Below are positions 45,428 to 55,153 of a stretch of DNA of 64,000 nucleotides, piece by piece (the first letter of the stretch is position 1; each line of letters opens with the position of its first letter). The translations under genes and the position numbers were made by a program. A model generated the notes under the pieces. The model was given only the letters and a program-made list of their open reading frames with translations. It ran no database searches and had not been told where the DNA came from. Source of the DNA: Bog-473 sp963836605 (GTDB lineage Bacteria; Actinomycetota; Acidimicrobiia; Acidimicrobiales; RAAP-2); contig CAWIKB010000014.1 in the NCBI GenBank assembly GCA_963836605.1, positions 310,001 to 374,000 of the forward strand, given 5' to 3'.

Positions 45428-45889
45428 GTGACCGCCGGCCTCTCCCTGGCCGGGGTGGGCGTCGACGCGGTGGACGTGGCGCGCTTCCGTGGCGTGCTGG
45501 CCCGCCGACCCGGCTTCGCCGCCCGCTACTTCTCGGCCGCCGAACAGGCGGACGCCGGTCGGTCCACCGACCCGGCCCAGACCCTGGCCGCGCGCTTCGC
45601 CGCCAAGGAGGCGCTGATGAAGGCTCTGGGCGCCGGCCTGGGGAGCTTCGCGCTCACCGACGTCGAAGTGCGCCGCGCTGCCACCACCACCCCCACCACC
45701 ACCGGCGCTGGCCCTGGCGCCGCCACCAGTGCCGCCACCGGCGCGCCCTCACTTGTCCTGCACCGTGGCGCGGCCGCCCTGGCCCGGCAGCACCGGGCGG
45801 GGCCCTTCCACCTCTCGCTCACCCACACCGCCGATGTGGCCATCGCGTTCGTGGTGGCCGAACGCTCCCCCTCGTGCAGCCCGTCCTGA
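45428..45889 (+). CDS. acpS: Holo-[acyl-carrier-protein] synthase
   Basis: AcpS transfers phosphopantetheine from CoA to acyl carrier protein. GVGVDAVDVARFRGVLARRP has the metal-binding Asp, and LAARFAAKEALMKALGAGLG the second metal ligand Glu. An Ala/Thr-rich insertion lies between these and the C-terminal HLSLTHTADVAIAFVVAE. I chose GTG 45428 because GGGGGAG (45413-45419) is 8 bases upstream; GTG 45422, GTG 45359 or TTG 45326 are also in frame. It overlaps the next gene by 16 bases. Confidence 0.88.
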   Translation: MTAGLSLAGVGVDAVDVARFRGVLARRPGFAARYFSAAEQADAGRSTDPAQTLAARFAAKEALMKALGAGLGSFALTDVEVRRAATTTPTTTGAGPGAATSAATGAPSLVLHRGAAALARQHRAGPFHLSLTHTADVAIAFVVAERSPSCSPS

Positions 45890-47265
45890 CCGCGGCCGAG
45901 ATGCGCGCCGCCGACGCGGCCGCGCTGGCCGAGGTCTCGCACGAGACCCTGGTCACCCGGGCCGGCACGGCCGTGGCCGCCGCTGCGCTGGGCATGCTGG
46001 GCGGCCCGTACGGTCGCCGGGTCACCGTGGTGGCCGGCAAGGGCAGCAACGGCGCCGACGGTCGGGTGGCGGCCGCGGGGCTGGCCCGCCGCGGGGTCCG
46101 GGTGCAGGTGATCGAGGCGGCCGACCCCCCGCCCGAGCTCCCGGACTGCGACCTGTTGATCGACGGCGCGTACGGCACCGGCTTCCACGGCACCTACGAC
46201 GCGCCGGTCGTGCCCGCGGCGACCCCCGTCCTCTCCATCGACATCCCCTCGGGCCTCGAGGCCGACACGGGGACCGCGTCGCCCGGCGCGACGCAGGCCA
46301 CGCGGACGGTTACCTTCGCCGCCCGCAAGCCCGGCCTCCTCCAGGGCGACGGGCCACGCCTGAGCGGGGAGGTGACGGTGGCCGACATCGGGGTCGACGC
46401 CGTGCCTGGGGCGGCCGCCCTGGTCGAGGACGCCGACGTTCGCCACCTGCTGCCGGCCCGCCCCCGGGAGTCGCACAAGTGGTCCACCGCCCTGGGGGTG
46501 GCCGCCGGCTCGGTGGGCATGGAGGGCTCCGCGGTGCTGTGCACCCGCGGTGCCATGGCCGCCGGCGCCGGCATGATCCGGCTGGGGACCCCGGGAGGCC
46601 CCGCCGGACCCTGGCCCGTCGAGGCGGTGCGCATCGCGCTGCCGGCCGAAGGCTGGGCCGCCCCGTTCCTGGCCGCCACCGCGAAGTGCCGGGCGCTGGT
46701 CATCGGGCCCGGATTGGGCACCGGGGCCCGCGCCCGGGAGGAGATCCGCACCGTGGTGGCCGACGCCACGGTGCCCCTGGTGATCGACGCCGACGGGCTC
46801 ACCGCATTGGGTGACCTCTCCGCCGCCCGCGCCGTGCTGTCGGCACGGTCCGCCCGCGGCACGCCGACCGTGCTCACCCCCCACGACGGGGAGTACGCGC
46901 GGCTGGCCGGCACGCCGCCGGGTCCCGACCGCCTGGCGTCGGCTCGCCACCTGGCCACCGAGTTGGGTGTCATCGTCCTGCTCAAGGGCCCGCTGACCGC
47001 GGTCGCCCGCGCCGGCGCGGCGCGACCCGACGTGCTGCTGGCGGCGGCGGGGGCCCCGTCCCTGGCCACCGCCGGGACCGGCGACGTGCTGTCGGGCATC
47101 ATCGGGGCCTTCCTGGCCCGGGGCGTCGCCCCGCACGAAGCGACCGCCCTGGCCGCCCATGCCCACGGCCGGGCCGCCGGGCGCGGGCGTCCCCAGGGGC
47201 TGGTGGCCGGCCAGCTCCCCGCCCTACTCGCCGCCTACCTCAGCGAGGTGGCGGCCGGTGCCTGA
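45874..47265 (+). CDS. nnr: Bifunctional NAD(P)H-hydrate epimerase / ADP-dependent hydrate dehydratase
   Basis: This enzyme repairs damaged NAD(P)H. GTG 45874 gives 463 residues, starting MQPVLTAAEMRAADAAALAE. The N-terminal epimerase half has VVAGKGSNGADGRVAA and LSIDIPSGLEADTG. The C-terminal kinase-like half has HKWSTALGVAAGSVGMEGSA, GPGLGTGARAREEI, DADGLTALGDL and the LATAGTGDVLSGIIGAFLAR signature. acpS-nnr-alr is a common bacterial order. Confidence 0.94.
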   Translation: MQPVLTAAEMRAADAAALAEVSHETLVTRAGTAVAAAALGMLGGPYGRRVTVVAGKGSNGADGRVAAAGLARRGVRVQVIEAADPPPELPDCDLLIDGAYGTGFHGTYDAPVVPAATPVLSIDIPSGLEADTGTASPGATQATRTVTFAARKPGLLQGDGPRLSGEVTVADIGVDAVPGAAALVEDADVRHLLPARPRESHKWSTALGVAAGSVGMEGSAVLCTRGAMAAGAGMIRLGTPGGPAGPWPVEAVRIALPAEGWAAPFLAATAKCRALVIGPGLGTGARAREEIRTVVADATVPLVIDADGLTALGDLSAARAVLSARSARGTPTVLTPHDGEYARLAGTPPGPDRLASARHLATELGVIVLLKGPLTAVARAGAARPDVLLAAAGAPSLATAGTGDVLSGIIGAFLARGVAPHEATALAAHAHGRAAGRGRPQGLVAGQLPALLAAYLSEVAAGA

Positions 47266-48551
47266 GGGGACCTTCAAGCGCCTGCGCGCGGGCATGCAGG
47301 GGCCCACGACGCCCAAGCCCACCCGGGCCGATATGGACGAGCAGGTGACGATGGCCCAGGGGCGTTCGCGGCCGGCCTGGGCCGAGATCGATCTGGCCGC
47401 CGTCACCCACAACGCCGCGGTGCTGACCCGGTTGGTGCGACCGTCCTTCCTCTGCGCGGTGGTCAAGGCCCACGGGTACGGGCACGGGGGACCAGCGGTG
47501 GCCCGGGCCGCGCTGGCCGGGGGCGCCGCCGGCCTGGCCGTGGCCCTCGTCGACGAGGGTGTCGAGTTGCGCCAGCACGATGTGTACGGCCCGATCCTCC
47601 TCCTGAGCGAGTGCGGGGCCGAGGCGGTCGAGACGGCGCTGGCCTACGGCCTCACCCCCACCCTCTACACGCCCGAGGGCATCGAAGCGTTCGGCCTCGC
47701 CGCCCGTCAGCTGAGCCAGCGCACCTCGGTCCACATCAAGGTCGACACCGGCATGCACCGGGTGGGGGCGCAACCCCACGAAGTGCCGGCGCTGATCGCG
47801 GCCATCGCCGACGACCCGCTGCTGCGCCTCGAGGGTCTGTGGACGCATCTGGCCGTAGCCGACGGGGAGAGCGGTGACGACCGCGACTTCACCCGGCGAC
47901 AGCTCGCCGCGTTCGACGGACTGGCCGGCGAGCTCCATGCGATCGGCATCGACGCCGACGTGGTCCACGCCGCCAACACGGCGGGGGCCATCGCCTTCCC
48001 CTCGGCGCGCTACGACATGGTGCGGTGCGGCATCGGCCTCTACGGCTACCTCCCCGGCCCGGCCGTCGAGAAAGCCTTCGCAGCCGCGGCGCCCGGTGAG
48101 GCCCTGCGCCCGGTGATGTCGCTGCGCGCCCGCGTGGTCTCGGTGCGCACACTGCCCGAAGGCGAGCGTGTGTCCTACGGTCGCCTGCGCCCGCTGCCCG
48201 CGCGCTCCGTGGTGGCCACGGTGCCCATCGGCTACGCCGACGGCGTGCCGCGCGCCCTCTTCGGCGAGGGCTACGGCGTGCTGATCGGGGGCCGGCGGCG
48301 CCCGTTGGCCGGCATGGTCACCATGGACCAGATCATGGTCGACTGCGGGGACGACCCGTCGGTGCGACCGGGCGACGAGGTCGTCCTGTTGGGGCGCCAG
48401 GGTGACGAGGAGATCACGGCGGACGAGTGGGCCGCGCCTGCTCGGCACCATCAACTACGAGGTGCTCTGCGGCGTCGGGGCCCGCGTGCCCCGCCTGGTG
48501 GTCGGTGGGCCCGAACGCCACGGTCCGGACATCTCACCCCCCGCCCCCTGA
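47258..48551 (+). CDS. alr: Alanine racemase, one frameshift near the C-terminus
   Basis: Alr supplies D-alanine for peptidoglycan. The PLP lysine is in CAVVKAHGYGHGG, the PLP region continues at RCGIGLYGYLPG, and GYADGVPRALF and MVTMDQIMVDCG are conserved. GTG 47258 has GAGGTGG upstream and gives about 35 extra residues; ATG 47333 or 47351 would start closer to RPAWAEIDLAAVTHNAAV. The frame changes near 48436-48440: discounting one C restores EWAARLGTINYEVLCG-like sequence (LLGTINYEVLCGVGARVPRL) and a TGA at 48551. Essential gene, so a data error is likely. Confidence 0.93.
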
Positions 48552-48578
48552 GGGCGGGCGCCCCGGTACGCTCGGGGA

Positions 48579-49679
48579 GTGGCTGAGAGTGGTCGGAGAA
48601 CGCTCGAGCAGCTGCGGGCGACGGCGCTGTCCTGTACGCGGTGCGCCCTGGCCGAAGGGCGCACCCAGGTCGTCTTCGGGGTGGGCGATCCCGATGCCGA
48701 GCTGCTCTTCGTGGGGGAAGGGCCGGGCCGCGAAGAGGATCTGGCCGGTGAGCCGTTCGTCGGCCGCTCGGGCAAACTGCTCGATCGGCTCATGGCCGAG
48801 GAGATCGGCGTGACCCGGGCCCAGTGCTACATCGCCAACGTGGTCAAATGCCGTCCGCCCAACAATCGCGACCCGGCCCCCGATGAGATCGCCTCCTGCC
48901 GCCCCTACCTCGAGGAGCAGATCGCGCTCATCAAGCCGGCCGTCGTGGTCACCCTGGGCAACTTCGCCACCCGGCTCCTGCTCGAGAGCGCCGCGGGCAT
49001 CCGCCAGCTGCGGGGTTCGATCTACCCCTACGGCGCCGGCCACCTGGTGCCGACCTATCACCCGGCCTATGTCCTGCGCGCCGGCGGCCAGGCCCTGGCC
49101 GAAATGCGGGCCGACCTGGTGCGGGCCAAGCGGCTGGTGGCGGAGCGACGCGCGGTGAGCTGGCCGGTGACCATCGCGGTCGATTCCCCGGCGGCGACCA
49201 GGGACGTGGCGGCCCGTCTCGCCCGCGGCTGCCGATCCGGCGACATCATCCTCCTGGTGGGTGACCTGGGGGCCGGCAAGACCACCTTTGCCCAGGGCTT
49301 CGCCGCCGCCCTCGGCGTGCCGGGTCCGGTGACCAGCCCCACCTTCACGCTGGTGCGCCAGTACCGCTGTGGCGGTTCCAGCCCGGTGGAGCACCTGATC
49401 CACGCCGACGTGTACCGCACCGAGTCCCTGAGCGAGGTGGCCGATCTGGCTCTGACCGAACTGGTGGAGGAGCGGGCGGTGGCGCTGGTCGAGTGGGGGG
49501 ACCTGGCCGCACCTGCCCTGGGGCGGGACGTCCTCGTGGTGTCCCTGGACCGGCCCGAGGGACCGGATGCGGCGGATGAGGGGCGGACCATCGTCCTCAC
49601 GGGCCGGGGGGCCTGGACCGGGCGGGCCGACGAGGTGGCCGAGGTGCTCGCCACGGCCGGTACGGCCCCGTCATCGTGA
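48579..49679 (+). CDS. Fusion of family-4 uracil-DNA glycosylase and TsaE
   Basis: One unbroken frame of 366 residues joins two functions. Residues 1 to about 190 are a [4Fe-4S] uracil-DNA glycosylase: Cys19, Cys22, Cys91 and Cys107, the motif GEGPGREEDLAGEPFVGRSG and the late motif PTYHPAYVLR. From about 195 it is TsaE, the ATPase of tRNA threonylcarbamoyladenosine synthesis: P-loop GDLGAGKTTFAQGF, SPTFTLVRQY, HADVYRTES and VEWGDL. An internal in-frame GTG at 49155 could start a separate TsaE. GTG 48579 is the start. tsaB follows, which fits the TsaE half; the glycosylase half is the odd partner. Confidence 0.9.
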   Translation: MAESGRRTLEQLRATALSCTRCALAEGRTQVVFGVGDPDAELLFVGEGPGREEDLAGEPFVGRSGKLLDRLMAEEIGVTRAQCYIANVVKCRPPNNRDPAPDEIASCRPYLEEQIALIKPAVVVTLGNFATRLLLESAAGIRQLRGSIYPYGAGHLVPTYHPAYVLRAGGQALAEMRADLVRAKRLVAERRAVSWPVTIAVDSPAATRDVAARLARGCRSGDIILLVGDLGAGKTTFAQGFAAALGVPGPVTSPTFTLVRQYRCGGSSPVEHLIHADVYRTESLSEVADLALTELVEERAVALVEWGDLAAPALGRDVLVVSLDRPEGPDAADEGRTIVLTGRGAWTGRADEVAEVLATAGTAPSS

Positions 49680-49711
49680 ACATCGTGGCGACATCGTGAA
49701 CATCGTGGCGA
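49672..49711 (+). repeat. Perfect 20-base tandem duplication at the tsaE-tsaB junction
   Basis: The 20-mer CATCGTGAACATCGTGGCGA occurs twice, at 49672-49691 and 49692-49711. The first copy holds the tsaE stop, the second the tsaB GTG start. Without the duplication the two genes would overlap as GTGA. Confidence 0.9.
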
Positions 49712-50436
49712 TCGAGACAGCCACCGAGACCGTCGGGGTGGCGGTGCGCACCGAAGGCGGCGTGCAGGCCGAGTTCTCACTGGCCGGACGGCGCCGCCAC
49801 GTCGAGTCGCTGGTGCCGGCCCTGGCTCACCTCTTCGAGCAGGTGGGGATCGAGGCCGGCGCGCTCGATGCGGTGGCGGTCGACCTGGGTCCGGGCCTCT
49901 TCACCGGGCTCCGGGTCGGTGTGTCGACGGCCAAGGGCCTGGCGCAGGCGCTCGGACTCGGCGTCGTAGGCCTGTCCAGCCTGGACGTGCTCCTCGGCGC
50001 CGCGGCCGGCCTGGGCCGGCCCGGCCACGTGCTCGCGGTGGTCGATGCCCGGCGGGGCGAGGTGTTCGCCAACCTGGCCGCGGTCGGTTCGGATGAGGGC
50101 CTGACCGAGGTCCTCCCTCCCATGCTGGCGGCGCCCGACGAGCTGGCCGATGTCGTGTCTGGACTGGGCGGGATGCCGGTCCTGGCCGTGGGGGACGGGG
50201 CCCAGCGCTATGCCGACGTGCTCGGCGCCGTGCCCGGGGTCTCGTGCCTCATGGGCGCGCTGGGCTGGCCCCCGGCGTCGACCCTCCTGACGATGGCATC
50301 GCGGCTGCTGGCCGCCGGGGTTGCGCCGGTTCCGGCCGAAGATGTCGTTCCGCTCTACATGCGAGAGGCGGACGCCCGGAGCAATTTCGCCCAGATCGCG
50401 CGCGCCGGGGCCCGGTCCCCGGCGGTGACGCCCTGA
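49696..50436 (+). CDS. tsaB: tRNA threonylcarbamoyladenosine synthesis protein TsaB
   Basis: TsaB is the ASKHA-fold partner of TsaD in t6A37 formation. GTG 49696 gives 246 residues starting MNIVAIETATETVGVAVR. RRHVESLVPALAHLFEQ, DAVAVDLGPGLFTGLRVGVS and the ALDARRGEV-like VVDARRGEVFANLA are family motifs. It follows tsaE and precedes rimI. tsaD, usually next, is not in the window. Confidence 0.93.
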   Translation: MNIVAIETATETVGVAVRTEGGVQAEFSLAGRRRHVESLVPALAHLFEQVGIEAGALDAVAVDLGPGLFTGLRVGVSTAKGLAQALGLGVVGLSSLDVLLGAAAGLGRPGHVLAVVDARRGEVFANLAAVGSDEGLTEVLPPMLAAPDELADVVSGLGGMPVLAVGDGAQRYADVLGAVPGVSCLMGALGWPPASTLLTMASRLLAAGVAPVPAEDVVPLYMREADARSNFAQIARAGARSPAVTP

Positions 50437-50443
50437 GCCGGCC

Positions 50444-50965
50444 GTGGAACTCCGCATCGAAAAGTTGAAGCGAAGGGATCTTCGCCACGTGCTTCCCATC
50501 GAGGCGGCCGTCTTCCCGGAGCCGTGGAGCGTGGCCGTCTTCAACTCCGAGTTGGCGCTGCGCCACGGGCGCCTCTACCGGGCCGCGTGGGACGGACGCC
50601 AGCTGGCCGGCTACATCGGCTTCCTCTTCGTGGACGAGGAAGCGCACATCACCACCATCGCGGTGGCCCCGTCGCACCAGCGGGCCGGTGTGGCCAGCGC
50701 GCTGATCATCGACGGGATCCGCACCCTGCTGCTCTCGGGGATCAAACACCTCTCGCTCGAGGTGGCGGCCAACAATGAGCCGGCCCAGTCCCTCTACCGC
50801 CGTTTCGGATTCGTCCCGTCCGGCGTCCGCAAGAACTACTACCAGGTCACCGGGCAGGACGCCATCATCATGTGGGCCCACGACATCGACACCCCCGACT
50901 ACGCCGAGCGCCTGGTTGCTCTGGGTCAGCCCCGCCAGGGCGAGGAGAGTCAGCCCGGACACTGA
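50444..50965 (+). CDS. rimI: Ribosomal protein alanine N-acetyltransferase (RimI-type GNAT)
   Basis: GTG 50444 gives 173 residues with a GNAT fold. IEAAVFPEPWSVAVFNSEL is the RimI opening; the acetyl-CoA loop is VAPSHQRAGVASALI (Q/RxxGxG/A); LEVAANNEPAQSLYRRFGFV and GVRKNYYQ follow. The tsaB-rimI link is widespread. Substrates in this organism are not known and may be broader than S18. Confidence 0.9.
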   Translation: MELRIEKLKRRDLRHVLPIEAAVFPEPWSVAVFNSELALRHGRLYRAAWDGRQLAGYIGFLFVDEEAHITTIAVAPSHQRAGVASALIIDGIRTLLLSGIKHLSLEVAANNEPAQSLYRRFGFVPSGVRKNYYQVTGQDAIIMWAHDIDTPDYAERLVALGQPRQGEESQPGH

Positions 50966-51067
50966 GCCGGACGGGGGGAGGCAGGCCGATCCCGTGGGGA
51001 CGACCCGTGACGTCGAGCGCGCCCGAATTCCTTAGGGTGGGCTGCATTCGCTCTCAGCAAGGAAAGG

Positions 51068-52054
51068 ATGAAACGTCTGATGGAATACATCGCACTGGGG
51101 GGCCAGGGGCTCACCGTGTCCCGCCAGGGTCTGGGCTGCATGGGCATGTCGGACTTCTACGGGAACACCGACGACGCCGAGTCGGCGTCCACCATCAACC
51201 GTGCGCTGGACCTGGGCCTGACCTTCTTCGACACCGCCGACATGTACGGTCCCCACAAGAACGAGATCCTCCTCGGCCGTGCCCTGGGTGGACGCCGCAG
51301 CGAAGCGGTCGTCGCCACCAAGTTCGGCATCGTCCGGGATCCCGACCACCCCACGACGCGGGCGGTGAACGGCCGACCCGAGTACGTCCGGCAGGCGTGT
51401 GATGCCTCTCTGGCCCGCCTCGGCACCGACCACATCGACCTCTACTACCAGCACCGGGTGGACCCTGCCACGCCCATCGAGGACACCGTCGGGGCCATGG
51501 GCGAGCTCGTCGCCGCCGGCAAGGTGCGCTTCCTCGGCCTCTCCGAGGCCGCGCCGGCCACCATCCGCCGCGCCCATGCCGTGCACCCGATCTCGGCCCT
51601 GCAGACCGAGTACTCACTGTGGTCGCGTGACCCCGAGAGCGAGATCCTGCCGACCATCCGGGAACTCGGTATCGGCTTCGTCCCCTACAGCCCGCTCGGA
51701 CGAGGGTTCCTCACCGGGACCATGCGCTCGGTGGATGCGTTGGACGAGAGCGACTTCCGCCGGTTCCAGCCGCGCTTCGTGGGCGACAACCTCGAAGCCA
51801 ATGTCGCCATGGTCGAAGTGATCGACGCCGTGGCCGCCGCCAAGGGGTGCACGGCGGCCCAGGTGGCGCTGGCCTGGGTCCACGCCCAGGGCACCGACCT
51901 GGCGCCCATCCCCGGAACGAAGCGGCGCACCTATCTCGAAGACAACGTCGGTGCGCTCGACGTCAAGCTCAGTCAGGACGACCTGGCGCAACTCAACGGA
52001 CTGGGCCGGGCCCGAGGGGACCGCTACGCCGACATGTCCGCCGTAAACGGCTAA
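51068..52054 (+). CDS. Aldo/keto reductase
   Basis: A 328-residue NADPH-dependent (beta/alpha)8 oxidoreductase. LGCMGMSDFYGNTDD opens the barrel; the catalytic Asp and Tyr are in FFDTADMYGPHKNE, the Lys in VVATKFGI, the His in YYQHRVDP; GFVPYSPLGRGFLTG and PIPGTKRRTYLEDN bind cofactor phosphate. AAGGA at 51059-51063 favours ATG 51068; ATG 51080 is also possible. It is preceded by 102 bases of non-coding DNA, so it is probably its own unit. Substrate unknown. Confidence 0.92.
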   Translation: MKRLMEYIALGGQGLTVSRQGLGCMGMSDFYGNTDDAESASTINRALDLGLTFFDTADMYGPHKNEILLGRALGGRRSEAVVATKFGIVRDPDHPTTRAVNGRPEYVRQACDASLARLGTDHIDLYYQHRVDPATPIEDTVGAMGELVAAGKVRFLGLSEAAPATIRRAHAVHPISALQTEYSLWSRDPESEILPTIRELGIGFVPYSPLGRGFLTGTMRSVDALDESDFRRFQPRFVGDNLEANVAMVEVIDAVAAAKGCTAAQVALAWVHAQGTDLAPIPGTKRRTYLEDNVGALDVKLSQDDLAQLNGLGRARGDRYADMSAVNG

Positions 52055-52303
52055 TTGATCCTCAGGCTTCGGGTTCTCAAACTTCGGGTTCGGGTCCCTC
52101 CGAGCGCGAATCCCCGACACCGAGGGCGCACCGAGCTTCTCGTCAGGGCATGCGTCCTGGTGGATTCCCCTTTGTCGGTCTTTGCGAATCGGCCACGTGG
52201 ACCGACCGGACAGCACCGGACCCGTTCGCATTAGGGTTGCAACCACTGAGCGGCTCCTGGCGGTGAGGAACATTCCTCTGCCGATGGAGCGAGAGGGGAC
52301 ACA

Positions 52304-54473
52304 GTGGTGGGTCGACACAGCCAGATCATGCACGCGCGGGTCGCGGGCGATTCCAAGGTCCACACTCGCAGAGTCGGGGCACTTGCAGGGCTTCTCGCTC
52401 TGGGCACAGCCCTGGGGGGCTTCGGGTTGGCCCTTGTGCCAGCCCCCCCCGCCCTGGCCAGCGTCCCCGGCGGGCCCTGTGGGAGCGCCGGGGTGTATTC
52501 GAGCACTGCCACGACCGTAACCTGCACCTACGCATCCACGGGCGAGGACACCTTCACCGCGCCGGCCGGAGTGACGACCGTGCACGTCGACGCCGTGGGC
52601 GGCTCAGGCGGCGCCTTCACCGGCTACCAATTTTCGGGTCCTGGAACTCCGGCAACAGCCGCGGCGCCGACGTGACCTCTGACCTGACCGTCACCCCCGG
52701 TGCGCCGCTCTACGTCGAGGTCGCTGGCAACGGTGGTGGCGAAGATTACTCAGGCGGAGTGACCGGTGCCGGCGGCTTCAACGGCGGCGCTGCCGGCGGC
52801 ATTACGCAGACAATATATGGCTACGCGAGCGGGGGATACAGCGGCGCCGGCGGTGGTGGCGCGTCCGATGTGCGCACCTCACCGAGATCGGACGGGCTGT
52901 CGCCCGATCCCCGGCTGCTGGTCGCGGGCGGCGGCGGCGGTGCCGCTTCCTTTAGCGGCTCCAGTCAAACATCTAGCACCGCCGGTTTCGGCGGTGATGC
53001 CGGCAGTCCCGGATCCGGCGGCGGCTCTGGCGGCGCCGGAACATCCACCGGCGGCGGCTCTGGCGCCGGTGGCGCCGGTGGTGTCGGGGTCGGCTTCGGT
53101 CAGGGGGATAGCGGGAGTGACGGCACGCTCGGAGGCGGCGGCGCCGGCGGCGGGCTTCCCATACCCGCATCGGTTCACGGTGTGGGCGGCGGCGGCGGTG
53201 GCGGCGGCCTGTACGGCGGCGGTGGCGGTGGCGACAACAGTCCCGCCGGAGGAGGCGGCGGCGGCTCCAGCTACTCCAGCGGCAACAACGTTGATCATCG
53301 GCCTCGGCAGCCCCGGACAGGCGCCTCAGATCGCCATCACCTACCAGGAGGTCCCGACGGCCCCGGCCATCACGTCAGCGGCGAGCACCACGTTCGTCGC
53401 CGGCACCCCGGGAACCTTCACCGTCACGACCACGGGCTTTCCCCTCCCATCACTCAGCGGGGGCAAGGGCCTGCCCCCCGGCGTCACGTTCAGCGACAAC
53501 GGTGACGGGACGGCCTCGCTCGCGTACGACGGCTCCGCGAGCGCATTGGGCACCTCCCCGATCACCATCTCTGCGTCCAACGGGGTGGCACCCGACGCCA
53601 CCCAGCACTTCAGCGTGATCATGGCACGGCCCGCGGCGCCCACCGGGCTGAGCGCCACCCCGGGCTCCTCGAACACCAAGAATGCTCTCTCGTGGAATCC
53701 GGTCACCGGGGCGACCAGTTACAACGTCCTACGCTCGACCACGTCGGGTGGCCCCTACACGAGGGTCGCCGTTGTCCCCGCGACCAGCATGGTCAACGGC
53801 GGCCTGACCCCGGGCACCACCTACTACTACGTGGTCGCGGCCACCGTGGCGGGCGTCGGTTCCTCGGTCAACTCGACCGAGGCCTCGGCCACCACGCTGT
53901 CCACGCCAGTGGCCCCCGTTGTGAATGCAGCCACGGCGTCGAGCACCTCGATCCAGGTCTCATGGAACGCGGTGACGGCCACGGGGTCGACGGGACCGAC
54001 GACCTATAACGTGTACAGCTCGACGACGGCCGGTGGGCCCTACACATTGAAGGCCGTGCTTTCGACCTTGTCATGGCCCAACAACGGCCTGACCCCGGGC
54101 ACCACCTACTACTACGTGGTCAAGGCTGTGGTGCCGGGCGTCGGCTCCTCGCCCAACTCGGTCGAGGCCTCGGCCACCACGCTGGCCGCAGCCCGTGGCC
54201 CCCGTCGTGAATGCAGCCACGGCGTCGGGCACCTCGATCCACGTCTCATGGAACGCGGTGACGGCCACGGGGTCGACGGGACCGACGACCTATAACGTGT
54301 ACAGCTCGACGACGGCCGGTGGCCCCTACACATTGAAGGCCGTACAGTCAACAACCTCGTGGCCCAACAACGGCCTGATGCACGGCACCACCTACTACTA
54401 CGTGGTCAAGGCTGTGGTGCCGGGCGTCGGCTCCTCGGTCAACTCGACCGAGGCCTCGGCCACCACGACGTAG
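52304..54473 (+). CDS. Secreted Gly-rich protein with three fibronectin-III domains, three frameshifts
   Basis: GTG 52304 starts a long signal peptide (VGALAGLLALGTALGGFGLA, cleavage near ALAS). A domain beginning TFTAPAGVTTVHVDAVGGSG leads into a region of about 180 residues rich in Gly with short GGSGGAG-type repeats. A cadherin/Ig-like segment (ASTTFVAGTPGTFTVTTTGF) then precedes three fibronectin-III modules, each ending TTYYYVVxAxVxGVGSSxNS. Frame changes near 52650 (-1), 53290 (+1) and 54190 (+1) must be bridged. About 720 residues if corrected. Likely surface adhesion or polysaccharide binding; no enzyme domain seen. The 249-base region upstream shows only short CTTCGGGTTC repeats and no convincing promoter. 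Confidence 0.75.
53909..54473 (+). repeat. Near-identical tandem repeat encoding fibronectin-III modules
   Basis: The copy from 53909 and that from 54195 are almost the same at the DNA level over their length, offset by 286 bases (285, or 95 codons, plus the extra base that shifts frame near 54190). A more diverged copy precedes at about 53630. The identity indicates recent duplication or gene conversion. Confidence 0.8.
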
Positions 54474-54523
54474 ACCGAGTCTCGGTAACTGACCTCTTTT
54501 TGCATCGACAAATTGTTCTGATG

Positions 54524-54553
54524 GGCATGCTCATTGTTCAGTGAGCATGCCCG
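54524..54553. terminator. Hairpin between convergent genes
   Basis: GGGCATGCTCA (54524-54534) pairs perfectly with TGAGCATGCCC (54543-54553) around an 8-base loop. It lies between the fibronectin-repeat gene and the minus-strand NfeD-like gene. No T-run, so a bidirectional stop or mRNA-end stabiliser is a guess based on position. Confidence 0.5.
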
Positions 54554-54623
54554 CCGCCCCATCGCCCGCCACCCTCTCGGTCGAAGTGCACCTCTCGATT
54601 GGTCCGAGGTCGGGCTCCGGGAC

Positions 54624-55120
54624 TCAAGGGTCGAGTTCGGCTCCGGCGTTCGGGCCCGCACCCGAACCGTTCTCGCCCGCGGATCCGTTCTGATTGGTTG
54701 GCGTCTGCGCCGAGCCACCCGGATGACTTGGACCCGGCTGGACGCGGGTGCCGTCCCGTTGACGGAGACCGCCGACCACTGCTCGCCGCCCACCCTGATC
54801 ACGCCCTCGGGGGCCAGTTCGCTCACCACGGTGCCCAGCGAGCCCTCCAGGGAACTGAGGTGGTACCGCTCGGTGGCCCCTCTGCTGCGGGCGAGGCCGA
54901 ACCAGGCCAGGGCAGCCACGCCGGCCGAAACCAAGAGGTCGGCCCCCAGCAGCCACCACAGGGAGCGCCCGGGTCCCGCGTCGAGCAGCGCGTAGGTGAG
55001 CCATCCGGCGACCAGGAGGCCTATGGCGGCGGCCACCGCACGGGCGTGGGGCCCGAAATGGAACCCACACAACGCGGCCAGGCCGACCAATCCGAGTAGG
55101 ACTCCTGTGACGATCCACAT
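54624..55120 (-). CDS. NfeD-like membrane protein, C-terminus uncertain
   Basis: MWIVTGVLLGLVGLAALCGF begins a membrane domain with about four helices. It is followed by a small OB-type NfeD domain: SLEGSLGTVVSELAPEGVIR and GGEQWSAVSVNG. ATG 55120 has GTGAGGTGG upstream; GTG 55129 is also in frame. As read, the frame would continue to 54398 through a basic, unrelated tail, antisense to the neighbouring gene and across the hairpin. A one-base shift near 54700 would end it at 54624 with GAGPNAGAELDP, which I prefer. NfeD proteins act with membrane proteases or flotillins; no partner is adjacent. Confidence 0.6.
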
Positions 55121-55153
55121 GAGCACCACCTCACTTCGTTGCTGGCGCGAATT

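Noticed and set aside
54398..54623. Long C-terminal extension of the NfeD-like protein
   Set aside because: It is basic, unlike the family, crosses a hairpin and runs antisense over the end of the fibronectin gene; a one-base shift gives a normal end.
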